Assembly: GCA_028694795.1 (NCBI GenBank)
Contig: JAQVKF010000002.1
Span: 1-58,287 of the forward strand
Reading direction: 5' to 3'
Source of the DNA: Thermoguttaceae bacterium
Lineage (GTDB): Bacteria > Planctomycetota > Planctomycetia > Pirellulales > Thermoguttaceae
Length of the DNA stretch: 58,287 bases
This document shows, in pieces, positions 37,119 to 46,540 of the stretch. Every line of letters begins with the position of its first letter. The first letter of the stretch is position 1. Position numbers and translations under genes: made by a program. The notes below the pieces were generated by a model, which worked only from the letters and a program-made list of their open reading frames with translations, had not been told where the DNA came from and searched no databases.

Positions 37119-38148
37119 ACGGCTCCATTCCCAACGAGGTGTGTCCATGTCGTGTAAAGATGACCGCTATTCGGCGACAGTAAAAATTTTGATCACCAGA
37201 ATCGTTTTGGGATACACGTTTCATGAGACGTAAGCTCCCATAGGACATGATACCTGTTCCACTTGATTTTGTCCATCCGCGACATTTTCTAAGATGGCAG
37301 ATGTGCGTTCGAGGTCCTTTCCAGCGTTCAACAGGAGGACTGATCGTAAATCATGCGATTGTCACATCGGATACGGTGAATTGCCTACCTGTAGCCCGTC
37401 CAGTTTGGCTGGACATCTCGAAGAGTCTAAAGAAAGAATCATGAGCGATTCGTCACCGCGTTTTTTCACCATACTTTGGCTTGAGCGGTGTATGCGTCGG
37501 TTGGGCAACTCGATAGTCAAAGTACTTTCGTAAATATTTCACGGCGAATGACCGAAGTATCGCGGATATGGTGTACGCCATTTTCATCTTTCAAACGCCG
37601 AATTTTGATGCACGTCGCTGGATTCAAAAGGAAATAACCATATTGTCCAGCCCCACCATCTATTCACAGATGAGAAGGCGAGGTTCTAATAACACTTCAG
37701 TGTACTACAGTGCCCTGTTTGAATTTTGCGGAAAAAACGAAAAATCGAAAACGTTTTGTATGGAGATCGTTATTTCGATTGCCATCATGGACCCGTTACA
37801 TACATTTGTATTTGATACTTGTGCTCCGTTTGTACACTCGTAATACTTCATAGTACCTTTTTTCGGCCGTGAAAGCGATCCGGACTATCGAGTCATTGAA
37901 GTCCGCGCGGAAAAATCTTTTTTAATGTGGATAAATTTTGGCAATCAGGCTATATTTTCAGTATGTTCTCCGTAATGGGGGCAAGAGTAACCCCCTTTGC
38001 GTTGCCGCCGGGTTGGAACGGACTATGCAGCGGTGATGCTGGACCTTTTTCGCCGTAGAAACGATTTACCGAATTCAAATCAAACGATTTTAACCAAAAT
38101 CTACATTCCACATTCATCGCCTATTGAGCAATTGCTCAAGGAGTTTTT
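37119..38148. other. Long intergenic region before the MFS gene (about 1 kb)
   Basis: No gene found. At 37977-37995 GGGGG-CAAGAGTAA-CCCCC is a small hairpin followed by TTT. The rest contains only short ORFs with atypical codons. Promoters for the divergent DUF4185-like and MFS genes must be inside. Confidence 0.45.
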
Positions 38149-39564
38149 GTGACATCGACACCTCATTCCATGGATCGAGCACAGGCTGGAGCCGGGTGGG
38201 TTTTGTTTCTGCTGCTAATGATTAACGTTTTTAATTATATTGATCGTCAATTATTAGCCGCGGTGGAACCTTCGATTCGTCGTTCGCTGTTGGAAAAAGA
38301 GACCGCCGTAAGCGATCCAGGCATAGGCTCTGTACCGGAGTCTGGTGTCGTTCAACCCATAGAAGATGTCGGTTCGGAAGCCGCACCCGCGAAAACGTCG
38401 GGCGGTTCGCTCTTTTCAAGTCAATATGGAAAAATGGGACTGCTTTCCACCGCGTTTCTCGTGACCTATATGCTCAGCTCACCGATCTTTGGTTGGTTGG
38501 CTGAGCGGTCACGGCGTTGGTTATGGATCGCGGTCGGGGTCACGCTCTGGAGCTTTGCGAGTGGAGTGAGCGGCTTGGCGATGACATTTGGCATGTTGCT
38601 GTTGACGCGGTGTTTTGTCGGTATTGGTGAAGGTGCTTACGGTCCGATCGCTCCGGCAATGCTGTCAGATTGTTTCCCGGTGAAAAGTCGCGGGTTGGTG
38701 TTATCCTGTTTTTATCTGGCGATGCCCGTTGGCGGCGCGTTAGGGTATGCTATTGGTGATTTTTTCGCCAAGTGGAATCCGGCGGCGGAAAGCTGGCGTT
38801 GGGGATTTTACGCCGTGGTAATTCCTGGTCTACTTTTGGGATTATGGTCATTCCTTATGCGTGATCCCATTCGTGGCTGTTCGGATGGGGCCGAATCACC
38901 CACACGGACTTTGCGGTTGTGTGATTACCTCATTCTCGCCAAAACCCCATCTTACTTGCTCAATACTGCTGGAATGACCGCGATGACCTTTGCGATTGGT
39001 GCTTTATCGTTCTGGATGCCGGCTTACTTACAAGATATTCGAGGGGTGTCTTCAGTATGGGGAATTCCGCCGGTCACTTTTTTTGGTATTGTCACGGCGG
39101 TTGCGGGGTTATTCGCGACGTTGCTGGGCGGCATTGCGGGTGATTTTTTCCGACGTTGGTGTAGCGGTTCTTATTTTCTCGTGTCGGCAATTGGCATGTT
39201 TTGTTGTGCGGGTTGCATTGTGGCAATCGTTTACGTACCATTTCCCACCGCGTGGATTTGGGTCTTTTTGGCTGTATTTAGCCTGTTTTTCAATACGGGA
39301 CCGACCAACACGATTATTGCGAACGTGACCCATCCCGCGATGCGAGCGACCGGTTTCGCGATCACGATTTTGGTGATTCACACGTTAGGCGATGTCATTT
39401 CACCACCGATTGTCGGACTGATTGCGGACCGTGTGAGTTTCGACGCCGGGTTCCTGTTCATGGCATTTTTCACTTTTTTAGGCGGTTTATTCTGGCTTGC
39501 CGGAACGAAGTTTTTGCAACGCGATACAGAACGGGCGGTCCATCGTTTTGATCTCCATTCATAG
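38149..39564 (+). CDS. MFS transporter (spinster-like)
   Basis: 471-aa major facilitator. NYIDRQLLAAVEPSIRRSLL at about 28-47 resembles the first helix of spinster/ACS-type carriers; GIGEGAYGPIAPAMLSDCFPVKSRGLVLSCFYLAMPVGGALGYAIG is the fourth-to-fifth helix signature. There are about 12 hydrophobic segments. A ~45-residue soluble insert lies between helices 1 and 2 (SDPGIGSVPESGVVQPIEDVG and onward). The start is GTG with AAGGAG 5 nt upstream. Substrate not determinable. Confidence 0.92.
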   Translation: MTSTPHSMDRAQAGAGWVLFLLLMINVFNYIDRQLLAAVEPSIRRSLLEKETAVSDPGIGSVPESGVVQPIEDVGSEAAPAKTSGGSLFSSQYGKMGLLSTAFLVTYMLSSPIFGWLAERSRRWLWIAVGVTLWSFASGVSGLAMTFGMLLLTRCFVGIGEGAYGPIAPAMLSDCFPVKSRGLVLSCFYLAMPVGGALGYAIGDFFAKWNPAAESWRWGFYAVVIPGLLLGLWSFLMRDPIRGCSDGAESPTRTLRLCDYLILAKTPSYLLNTAGMTAMTFAIGALSFWMPAYLQDIRGVSSVWGIPPVTFFGIVTAVAGLFATLLGGIAGDFFRRWCSGSYFLVSAIGMFCCAGCIVAIVYVPFPTAWIWVFLAVFSLFFNTGPTNTIIANVTHPAMRATGFAITILVIHTLGDVISPPIVGLIADRVSFDAGFLFMAFFTFLGGLFWLAGTKFLQRDTERAVHRFDLHS

Positions 39565-39821
39565 TGCATAATACGGGCCGCACTACTTGGAAATGCCGCG
39601 TCGGTGGGGACGCATGCCCGTGCAGCGTTGCACACGCACCGCAATCGGTGGGAACATAAGCAACCGGTAGTGTGAACTCACGCAGCACGTTTGCCGCTGG
39701 GTCGGAGTAGAATACCGGTGGTAGATTCGATAAGTCGATGTGCTATGTATTTGATCGTCCCATCAAAAGGGGTACAATGATCTTTGGGGTGGGGCTTGTT
39801 CCGTTTATTTAAGCCATCGTT
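39565..39821. other. Spacer after the MFS gene
   Basis: Contains small hairpins (GCGTC-GGTGGG-GACGC near 39600, GTGCA-GCGT-TGCAC near 39620) and a GGAGTAGAATA..GGTAGATTC stretch resembling the reverse complement of sequence after yjbQ (about 17843-17878). No gene. Confidence 0.4.
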
Positions 39822-40125
39822 CTAGGGCGTGTTCACACAAGTTGCCACCTTAATCGGAGTGACCGGCCGTACCAGCGTCAGGTAAAAAACTCAAAAAAGC
39901 TTGCGCATTTTCCGCGAAAATGCTTTTTTAGTCAAACTTTTTCGAGGCGAAATAAAATCAATGAGAGGAAACTTTTTGCAAAAAGTTTCCCCTCAAACTC
40001 CCCTTCCAACACTTTTTACTAGACGCACAAACTTCAATATCAACCGACATAAACCGCCACGATTGCTGTTATTTCATTCTTGGCTATCGGTTTTTACTAT
40101 GTGATTATATGTGAACACGCCCTAG
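39822..40125 (+). mobile_element. MITE-like element, copy E (304 bp, intact ends)
   Basis: Perfect 16-bp terminal inverted repeats CTAGGGCGTGTTCACA (39822-39837) and TGTGAACACGCCCTAG (40110-40125). If the outer CTAG is the target, the TA would be the duplicated dinucleotide, as for IS630/Tc1-mariner elements. Inside: GCATTTTC-CGC-GAAAATGC-TTTTTT (39905-39929, terminator-like), and GAGAGGAAACTTTTT-GC-AAAAAGTTTCCCCTC (39963-39994, 15 bp with one mismatch). No ORF. The right end is 13 bp before the start codon of the DUF6807 gene. Confidence 0.85.
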
Positions 40126-40138
40126 TAGAGGTTTTGCC

Positions 40139-41164
40139 ATGTTGACACGTCGAACGTTTTCCTATGGATGCGGACTAAGTGCCGCATCGCTGTTTTCGCG
40201 CTCCCTTTTTTCAGTTACCCTGGAAGCGGCAGCGACGCAGCAGTCTGAAGCAGCCATAACGGGGTGTCGATTCACGAGTTCGGACGATTCCGTCGTGGTA
40301 ACGGCGGCGGGCCAACCTTTTGCGACTTACCTGTCTCGTAGTAACACCAAACCGATTCTATATCCACTTTTCGCGCCGAATGGCAAACCGGTCACACGGG
40401 CTTGGCCAATGGATGAAACCGTGCCTAATGAAACGCATGATCATCCGCACCAACGTTCGTTTTGGTTTACACATGGAAATGTCAACGGCGTTTCGTTCTG
40501 GGATGAGATGCCAACGGCGGGAACGATTACCGAAACGTCACGGCAGGTCAAACAGGCGGACGAACGTGTGGTGCTTACGACGACCAATACGTGGCGCGGA
40601 CCGAAAGACACCGATCCCGTATTACTGACTGATGTGCGAACAACCACGTTCTGGTGTGACGCCTTGCGGCGGTGGAACGGCATTGATTTCGAGGTGACTC
40701 TTTGCGCGGTTGCCGATCCTGTGATTTTCGGTGATACGAAAGAAGGATCGTTCGGAATGCGGGTGTGGGAGGAAATGCGTGCGGATCGCGAAGAAAATCC
40801 AGGACGTATTGAAAACGCAGAGGGCTTGACGAACGACGACGCTTGGGGAAAACGTTCACCTTGGGTCGATTATCGCGGTCCGGTTCAAGACTCTGCCGCC
40901 GGTATCACGATCATGAACCATCCGTCGAGTTTCCGCTTTCCTACCTGGTGGCACGTGCGTTCTTATGGACTTTTCGCCGCCAACCCCTTCGGAATTGGCG
41001 ATTTCACCGGGGAGAAAAACCATCCGGGCGATTACACGTTGCCGAAAGGCAAAACGCTCACATTGATGTATCGTGTGCTGCTCCATGACGGTACACTTTC
41101 CACCGAGACCATTCGCCAAGAACATGAGAAATACGCTTCATTTTCGCTTCCCCATGATAGATAA
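40139..41164 (+). CDS. DUF6807 (PmoA-like) family protein
   Basis: 341 aa. LTRRTFSYGCGLSAASLFS at the start is a Tat-like signal. The body (ITGCRFTSSDDSVVVTAAGQPFATYLSRSNTKPILYPLFAPNGKPVTRAWPM..., HDHPHQRSFWFTHGNVNGVSFWDE, ITIMNHPSSFRFPTWWHVRSYGLFAANPFG) follows the family often annotated as methane oxygenase PmoA, a misnomer; these are secreted proteins of sugar-degradation loci in planctomycetes. Function unknown, perhaps carbohydrate related. AGAGG lies just after MITE copy E, so the gene's leader begins at the element. Confidence 0.88.
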   Translation: MLTRRTFSYGCGLSAASLFSRSLFSVTLEAAATQQSEAAITGCRFTSSDDSVVVTAAGQPFATYLSRSNTKPILYPLFAPNGKPVTRAWPMDETVPNETHDHPHQRSFWFTHGNVNGVSFWDEMPTAGTITETSRQVKQADERVVLTTTNTWRGPKDTDPVLLTDVRTTTFWCDALRRWNGIDFEVTLCAVADPVIFGDTKEGSFGMRVWEEMRADREENPGRIENAEGLTNDDAWGKRSPWVDYRGPVQDSAAGITIMNHPSSFRFPTWWHVRSYGLFAANPFGIGDFTGEKNHPGDYTLPKGKTLTLMYRVLLHDGTLSTETIRQEHEKYASFSLPHDR

Positions 41165-41406
41165 AGTGGTATCATGAACGGTATTCTATGCGACGTTGAG
41201 TAGATTGTGAAAATGGATAGTGGTAACTTCCTAAACTACGTTGACCGCCCAAACTGGGGCGATTGCCTCAAGCGATACTCAACGCCGAGTCGAATGGAAT
41301 CCCTTTGGAATTGCAGGAAACGCGAAACGCTTTGCGGCAAAATCGGGGCCGTATCGCCGTTCTGTCCGTTCAAACACCTCACATATTGGGAAGAGCAGTA
41401 TTTTCG

Positions 41407-42948
41407 ATGATCCGTTTTCGATTGGTTAGTTTCGGTTGCAAAGTGAATCAGTACGAAACCGAACTGTTGCGTGAGGTGTTGTTGCGGGTGGTCCCCGATA
41501 GCGTTGAACTCAAACGATCGGCAAGCTCGCAAAATTCGGCAGATTCCAAGAATACGACAGATTCAAAAAAATCATCTGATCCGGATTGGATTTTCGTGAA
41601 CACCTGTACGGTGACGGCAGAAAGTGATGCTAAATGTCGTAAGGCGATTCATCGGTTGGCGGCGAAATATCCGCACGCAAACCTCGTCGTATGGGGATGT
41701 TATGCGCGTCGTTCCCCCGAAACTTTTCAATCATCGCGTTTTCCCGAAATTCACACTGTTCTCGTAACACAGGACGATCTGGAGCGTTTGGTAACGCGAC
41801 TTGCCGTCCCAACGATCGCCGCCGCATCCACAGGACAATTGAAAACGGCGGAATCAACCGATAAAACCCTAGGACTGCCGCTCATTTCCCAAGCAGTGGA
41901 AGAGGCGTTCCAAGGGGGAATCGCACAATTTCCGCGGCTCCATCGTGCGATGCTCAAAGTGCAGGACGGGTGCACGCAACATTGCAGCTACTGCATTGTG
42001 CCGGAAGCACGACCAGGGCTAACCAGTCGTCCGATGGCTCGCGTTCTCACCGAAGCAATGCGGCTGATCACGGCTGGCCACCATGAAATTGTACTCACTG
42101 GAACCCATCTGGGACTGTATGGGCTAAATCGGCCATATCAGAAAGATGTGTTAGATATATTGGATTCGAGAAATCGGATTATTGGTGGAAATAGCGAATA
42201 TGCCGAATTTATAGAGGATGCTGCGGCTCCACAAAATGGCGAATCACTCACCCTGCTCGTGCGACGGCTGACCGAATAGGAGACTGATCGACCTTATCGG
42301 ATTCGATTGTCGAGTCTTGAGGCCCCTGAGTTGACGCCGGAATTGTTGGAGTTGGCGGCAACGCGACGTGAGCGGTTTTGTCCGCATTTTCACCTGCCGA
42401 TGCAGCACGCAGCCGATTCCGTTTTGCGACGGATGCGACGACGATGTTCGAGTGAACAGTTTATTCATATCTGCCAAAACGTGCGTCAAACCCTTCCTGA
42501 TGCGGAACTTACGACCGATGTGATGGTCGGTTTTCCGGGTGAAACGCCGGATGATTTTCAACGGTTATGCGACGTGATCCGAATGATCGAATTTAGCCAA
42601 GTGCATATTTTTCGCTACAGTGCGCGGCCAAGTACCGATGCGGCGCGGTTTGCGAATCCGATTCCGCCGGAAATTAAACAACAACGCGCCGAGCAACTTG
42701 CCCAACTTGCCACCCAGCTCAAATTCCAGCGGATGCGGCGGCGAATCGGGCAAGTGAGCCGAGTGATTATCGAAGGAATTTCTCGCTGGGATCCTTGTCG
42801 CGCGATCGGAACGGATGAGTATCACTATCTGTGTGAATTGCCGCCTGGCACCGCCGGCCAGGAAGGAATTTACACGGTTCGGATCCATCATGTCGCTTGC
42901 GAAACGCCTCGTTTGCAGGCCGATTCGTTCGATTTACCGTGTCGGTAA
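41407..42948 (+). pseudogene. mtaB: MtaB-like tRNA methylthiotransferase interrupted by one in-frame TAG
   Basis: Radical-SAM enzyme of the MiaB/MtaB family, which adds a methylthio group to t6A37 of tRNA. The N-terminal UPF0004 domain has FGCKVNQYETELLR (C11), FVNTCTVT (C67) and VWGCYARR (C98); the radical-SAM cluster is CTQHCSYC (C189, C193, C196). At codon 291 (42277-42279) TAG follows LLVRRLTE; reading on in the same frame gives ETDRPYRIRLSSLEAPEL, FHLPMQHAADSVLRRMRRR, GFPGET and FRYSARPST as in intact members. The ORF track lists the halves as 41263-42279 and 42307-42948. A CAG-to-TAG change is the simplest explanation. TAG is an ordinary stop elsewhere here (der, sialidase). The end overlaps the LysM gene by 15 bp. 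Confidence 0.85.
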
Positions 42949-45708
42949 CACAAGTTGAGTACCGGGCGGAACGGTGCTAAAGGGATCGCTGATTCGCGAT
43001 TTGTTCAGCGCGTAAATTTCCGTCCATCGTGACGCACTGCCCAATCGTGTGCGAGCGATGTCGAAAATTGTCTGCCGATTCTGAACCGTATAGGTCGGCG
43101 TGCCAACCACGGTGGCGGTATTCGCGTTGGTCGAACGAGCCGTGCTGGCATTCGGGGCGTTGACGTTACTCCTTGTTTCTGAAGAAGTTACGTTGTTTGA
43201 TCTCACGTTTGGTGTCGATATCGCAGTGTTCGGAGCGGTAGGTAACACGGTCGCGTCTTTCTGCGATGCGGTGGTTCCGACTCCCGAACCACCCATCGTA
43301 TTCGACACCGTTGGACTCTCTTCCGTGAGGTCGTTCAAAGTGTTCCATCCACTTCCACCAGCTCCGGAATGATTATTAGAAGATGGGCTGTTTGGATTAA
43401 TTGAAATGTTTGTGTTAGCTGGAATATTTGTGGATGAGGCTGTTGTGTTCGCTGGCGTATTTGACGTAACATCTTGTGGTACAACGGGTTGCGTTGTGTT
43501 TAACGTTGTTGAGGCGGGTTGGCCCGCGGTAGATGTGGTGGGGGGAAGGGGGGCGTTCGGCTGCTCCCAAACGGAAAGGGCCCCCGGACCGTTCCGCAAA
43601 GAGCCGTCCGTCGGAAGTGCATTCTCCGGCTCTTTCGCCGGTGTGGGAAGTGGAGGTGATAGGGGGGGATCTGTCGAATTGGAATGGTTAGGCAAAATAG
43701 GATTGGCGGCAGGTTGGGATGTTTCCGAAGGTGGCATCGAGCCCAACGCGGGGGCTGAATTTGCCGAATTGGCAGTGGATGGTGTGCCGAATGCCGGGGG
43801 TGAGTTGGAAATCGAGTTCGAAGCCGATGTTCCCAATGTTTTTGTTTCAGGGATGTTCGTGGGTGCCGGAAGAGCACCCAATGCTGGCGGAGTCGCTGTT
43901 GCAGTCGCGGCCGGTGGGGTCGGAAGAGAGCTAAACGCTGGCGGCGTCGTACCCACTGCGGCCCCAGATGGAGTGTTCGACGAGGCGGAATCTGTTAAAT
44001 TGGCTAAATCGAAAGGTTCGGGAAGTTTGGTTCCTTCGGGCGATGCCGGAACCGAGTCGTCGGACTTTTCGTGGTTCACGTTTTCTAAAGCTGGTACCGT
44101 GGTGTCGGACGCCAATACCGTGGTATCCCTTGGTAAACTAAGAGTATTGGGTGTTAGATTGGGTGAACTGGATGGAGCTTCGGCGACGGTTCCCGGTTCT
44201 GTAGTGTTCGATTCCGCAATTTTCGTTTCCATATCGTCCGAGCTTGAGGATTGGGCGGCGGTATCTAAGGCTGGTGTGTCGGACGTGGGGGGAACCGAGT
44301 CCGTGTTTCCGGATTCCGCTGTCGCGAAAGTCGGCGGGGGTGGCAATATTGGCGTTTCTGCAGAATCTTTATTTTTGCTATTTTTACCATTTTGGCTATT
44401 GGTAGCCATGGTATCGGAGGAAGTGGATGGAAGATTGGTGGCAGCATCGGCAATATCGGGTAGAGAGGTCGAGTTGGCCGACGACGTAAGCTCTGGCAGG
44501 GCCGTAATTTCGGGTGTTTCCACATCGGTCGCCAAGGAGTCTGTCGGGGGAACCACAGACTGTAAATCGGTGACCGGAGCCGCATCGAAAGACGGAACCA
44601 AAGCGTCGGTCGGACTCGCTTTCTCGGTCGATGGCGAAGAGGACCCAACCTCGGTATCGAGCGGTGTTGTCGTTGCCGTTATATCCGGTAAATTCGCAGT
44701 TCCAGCGAGTTCTTCGGGAGCTTGCGTCCCACGATCTATCGCATTATTTGCCGCGTTCTCTATATTCGAGGCCGTTTTTTCGACTTTCTCCACCGCTTGT
44801 GAAATTACGTTTTGCGCATTTTCACCTAACGGCGCAAGTTGTATATCCGAAGTAGCCGCTTCAGCCGTGGTCTCTTCAGCCACCGGTTTTTTGAGGATTT
44901 TCCACGCTCCCAGTGATGCACCACCCAATGTCATGAGCAACGTGGCAGCAATTCCGAGCTTCATTTTACCACTGAAAAAGGATGGAATCGGCAAATCTTC
45001 GCCATATCCTTCAATTTGATACTCGGTCAGATCTTCCGGCGTTGGATCAGACTCATCCTGCGGCGTGGTTTTCTGTGATGGTACCGCGGCAGATGTCGGG
45101 ACTGCAGGTTCTTTTGACTTTGCCGGATGTTCAGGTTTCGCTATAGGCGGCGTTTGACGCGGCTCAGCCACGATTTCTTCTTTTTTGCCATGGAGAAAAG
45201 AGCCGAGAGGTTTCTTTTGCGGAATGCCCGCAAAGGGTGTAGAGGTTTGGGCTACGGGAGAAGTTGCCGCCGATGCTGAACTTGATGTGGTGTTTGTTGT
45301 CTTAACGTTTGATGTTACGGTACTGGTCGTGGGGTTATTCGAAGTAGGGGACGCATTCGACGGAATTGGCGGAGATGGTGGAGTATGCGACGCTTTCGAG
45401 GTCATCGCCCTCGCATTGGCCAACAGATTCCCTAATCCACCGGTTTTTGTGGGAACGGTGGCTACGGTAGGGTTGGGTTGTGCCGGAGGTGTCGGTTTTA
45501 CCGGTTCGGGTTCAGGCTCAGGTTCAGATTCCGGTTCTTCATCAACATCGTAGACGGAATAGGCACTCTGCGAACTGAATGGATCGTCAGGATCGTAACC
45601 GTAATCCTCATCGTCGTAATCGTCGTCATTGTAACGTCCACGATCACGGCGTCGATCATCATATTCGTTGTCCGTGTCTCGATCTCGATTTTTGTCGCGT
45701 CGTCCCAT
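42934..45708 (-). CDS. Large disordered membrane protein with C-terminal LysM domain
   Basis: 924 aa from MGRRDKNRDRD (GGAG 9 nt upstream; the track start at 45825 is too early). Residues 1-70 are rich in Asp, Arg and Tyr, then a Pro/Glu run EPESEPEPEPEPVKP. About residue 250 one transmembrane segment (LGIAATLLMTLGGASLGAW), then about 600 residues of Ser/Thr/Pro/Asn/Ala low complexity, and a LysM at the end (YTVQNRQTIFDIARTRLGSASRWTEIYALNKSRISDP...GTQLVLP), which binds glycan such as peptidoglycan. So probably a bitopic protein tethering membrane to wall or envelope glycan. Its 3' end overlaps mtaB by 15 bp. Confidence 0.85.
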   Translation of the reverse strand: MGRRDKNRDRDTDNEYDDRRRDRGRYNDDDYDDEDYGYDPDDPFSSQSAYSVYDVDEEPESEPEPEPEPVKPTPPAQPNPTVATVPTKTGGLGNLLANARAMTSKASHTPPSPPIPSNASPTSNNPTTSTVTSNVKTTNTTSSSASAATSPVAQTSTPFAGIPQKKPLGSFLHGKKEEIVAEPRQTPPIAKPEHPAKSKEPAVPTSAAVPSQKTTPQDESDPTPEDLTEYQIEGYGEDLPIPSFFSGKMKLGIAATLLMTLGGASLGAWKILKKPVAEETTAEAATSDIQLAPLGENAQNVISQAVEKVEKTASNIENAANNAIDRGTQAPEELAGTANLPDITATTTPLDTEVGSSSPSTEKASPTDALVPSFDAAPVTDLQSVVPPTDSLATDVETPEITALPELTSSANSTSLPDIADAATNLPSTSSDTMATNSQNGKNSKNKDSAETPILPPPPTFATAESGNTDSVPPTSDTPALDTAAQSSSSDDMETKIAESNTTEPGTVAEAPSSSPNLTPNTLSLPRDTTVLASDTTVPALENVNHEKSDDSVPASPEGTKLPEPFDLANLTDSASSNTPSGAAVGTTPPAFSSLPTPPAATATATPPALGALPAPTNIPETKTLGTSASNSISNSPPAFGTPSTANSANSAPALGSMPPSETSQPAANPILPNHSNSTDPPLSPPLPTPAKEPENALPTDGSLRNGPGALSVWEQPNAPLPPTTSTAGQPASTTLNTTQPVVPQDVTSNTPANTTASSTNIPANTNISINPNSPSSNNHSGAGGSGWNTLNDLTEESPTVSNTMGGSGVGTTASQKDATVLPTAPNTAISTPNVRSNNVTSSETRSNVNAPNASTARSTNANTATVVGTPTYTVQNRQTIFDIARTRLGSASRWTEIYALNKSRISDPFSTVPPGTQLVLPTR

Positions 45709-45872
45709 GACTATTTCTCCGGCGATTCCATTCCGCTCACTCATCCGTCCAAAAACACCACACCATAATATAACGGAAAGCGTTTTTTTTGCCAACGCTG
45801 TTTTTTCTGGTCCAATTTGGTACAATCGCAGGGAATAGAAGTCGAGACTATCCTTGTTTTGCCGGGAATATC

Positions 45873-46436
45873 ATGGAATCACTACCCTCTGAGCCAGTCT
45901 CTGTGCCAGCGTTGCCAAGTCGTCCGCGTGTGTTGCTTTTTACGGGCGATGGCAAAGGCAAAACGACCGCCGCTCTTGGCATGGTGTTACGAGCTGTGGG
46001 GAACGGGCTGCATTGTCGTGTGGTTCATTTTCTGAAAAGTGATATCGGGGTGGGTGAATACGCGGCCTTACAACAATTGGGGGTCGTTGTCCAAATGTGT
46101 GGTTTGGGATTCGTGCCTCATTCCGATACTCCGCTGTTTGCGCGACATACGCAAGCGGCGCAATACGCTTTGCAGGTGGCCGAACAATTTCTCGATCAAG
46201 CCGATTGTGATCTACTCCTTCTCGACGAAATTTGCGGCGCGATTGTTCTCGGGTTGATTCCCGTAGAAAGGGTGACCGCGCTTTTGGCACGCGCCCGTGC
46301 TCGACAAATCATCGTACTCACGGGACGCGATGCACCACAGGCTCTGATTGATCAAGCTGATACCGTCACGGAAATGCGAAAAATCAAACATGGATACGAC
46401 CAAAAGATTTTCGCACAACGCGGCGTTGAGTTATGA
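45873..46436 (+). CDS. cobO: Corrinoid adenosyltransferase (CobA/CobO/BtuR type)
   Basis: 187-aa ATP:cob(I)alamin adenosyltransferase making adenosylcobalamin. The P-loop LLFTGDGKGKTTAALGMVLRAVGNG is diagnostic, then HFLKSD, LLLLDEI and LTGRDAPQALIDQADTVTEMRKIKHGYDQ. Start ATG 45873 is chosen over the track's 45789 because the extra 28 residues are not family-like. No other cobalamin gene is nearby. It is followed 104 bp later by the RNase HII-like gene. Confidence 0.95.
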   Translation: MESLPSEPVSVPALPSRPRVLLFTGDGKGKTTAALGMVLRAVGNGLHCRVVHFLKSDIGVGEYAALQQLGVVVQMCGLGFVPHSDTPLFARHTQAAQYALQVAEQFLDQADCDLLLLDEICGAIVLGLIPVERVTALLARARARQIIVLTGRDAPQALIDQADTVTEMRKIKHGYDQKIFAQRGVEL

Positions 46437-46540
46437 TTTTGGGATGGTGTCCGCCACTCTTTGTGGCCAATCTCGTCGTAAACGCGGAATTGGACAGCGG
46501 AATCCGATGGGAAAATCTCAACATCTTCGAGGAGGTGGAA

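Noticed and set aside
42277-42279. Genome-wide TAG reassignment
   Set aside because: TAG ends der and the sialidase gene at the expected positions, so it works as a stop here.
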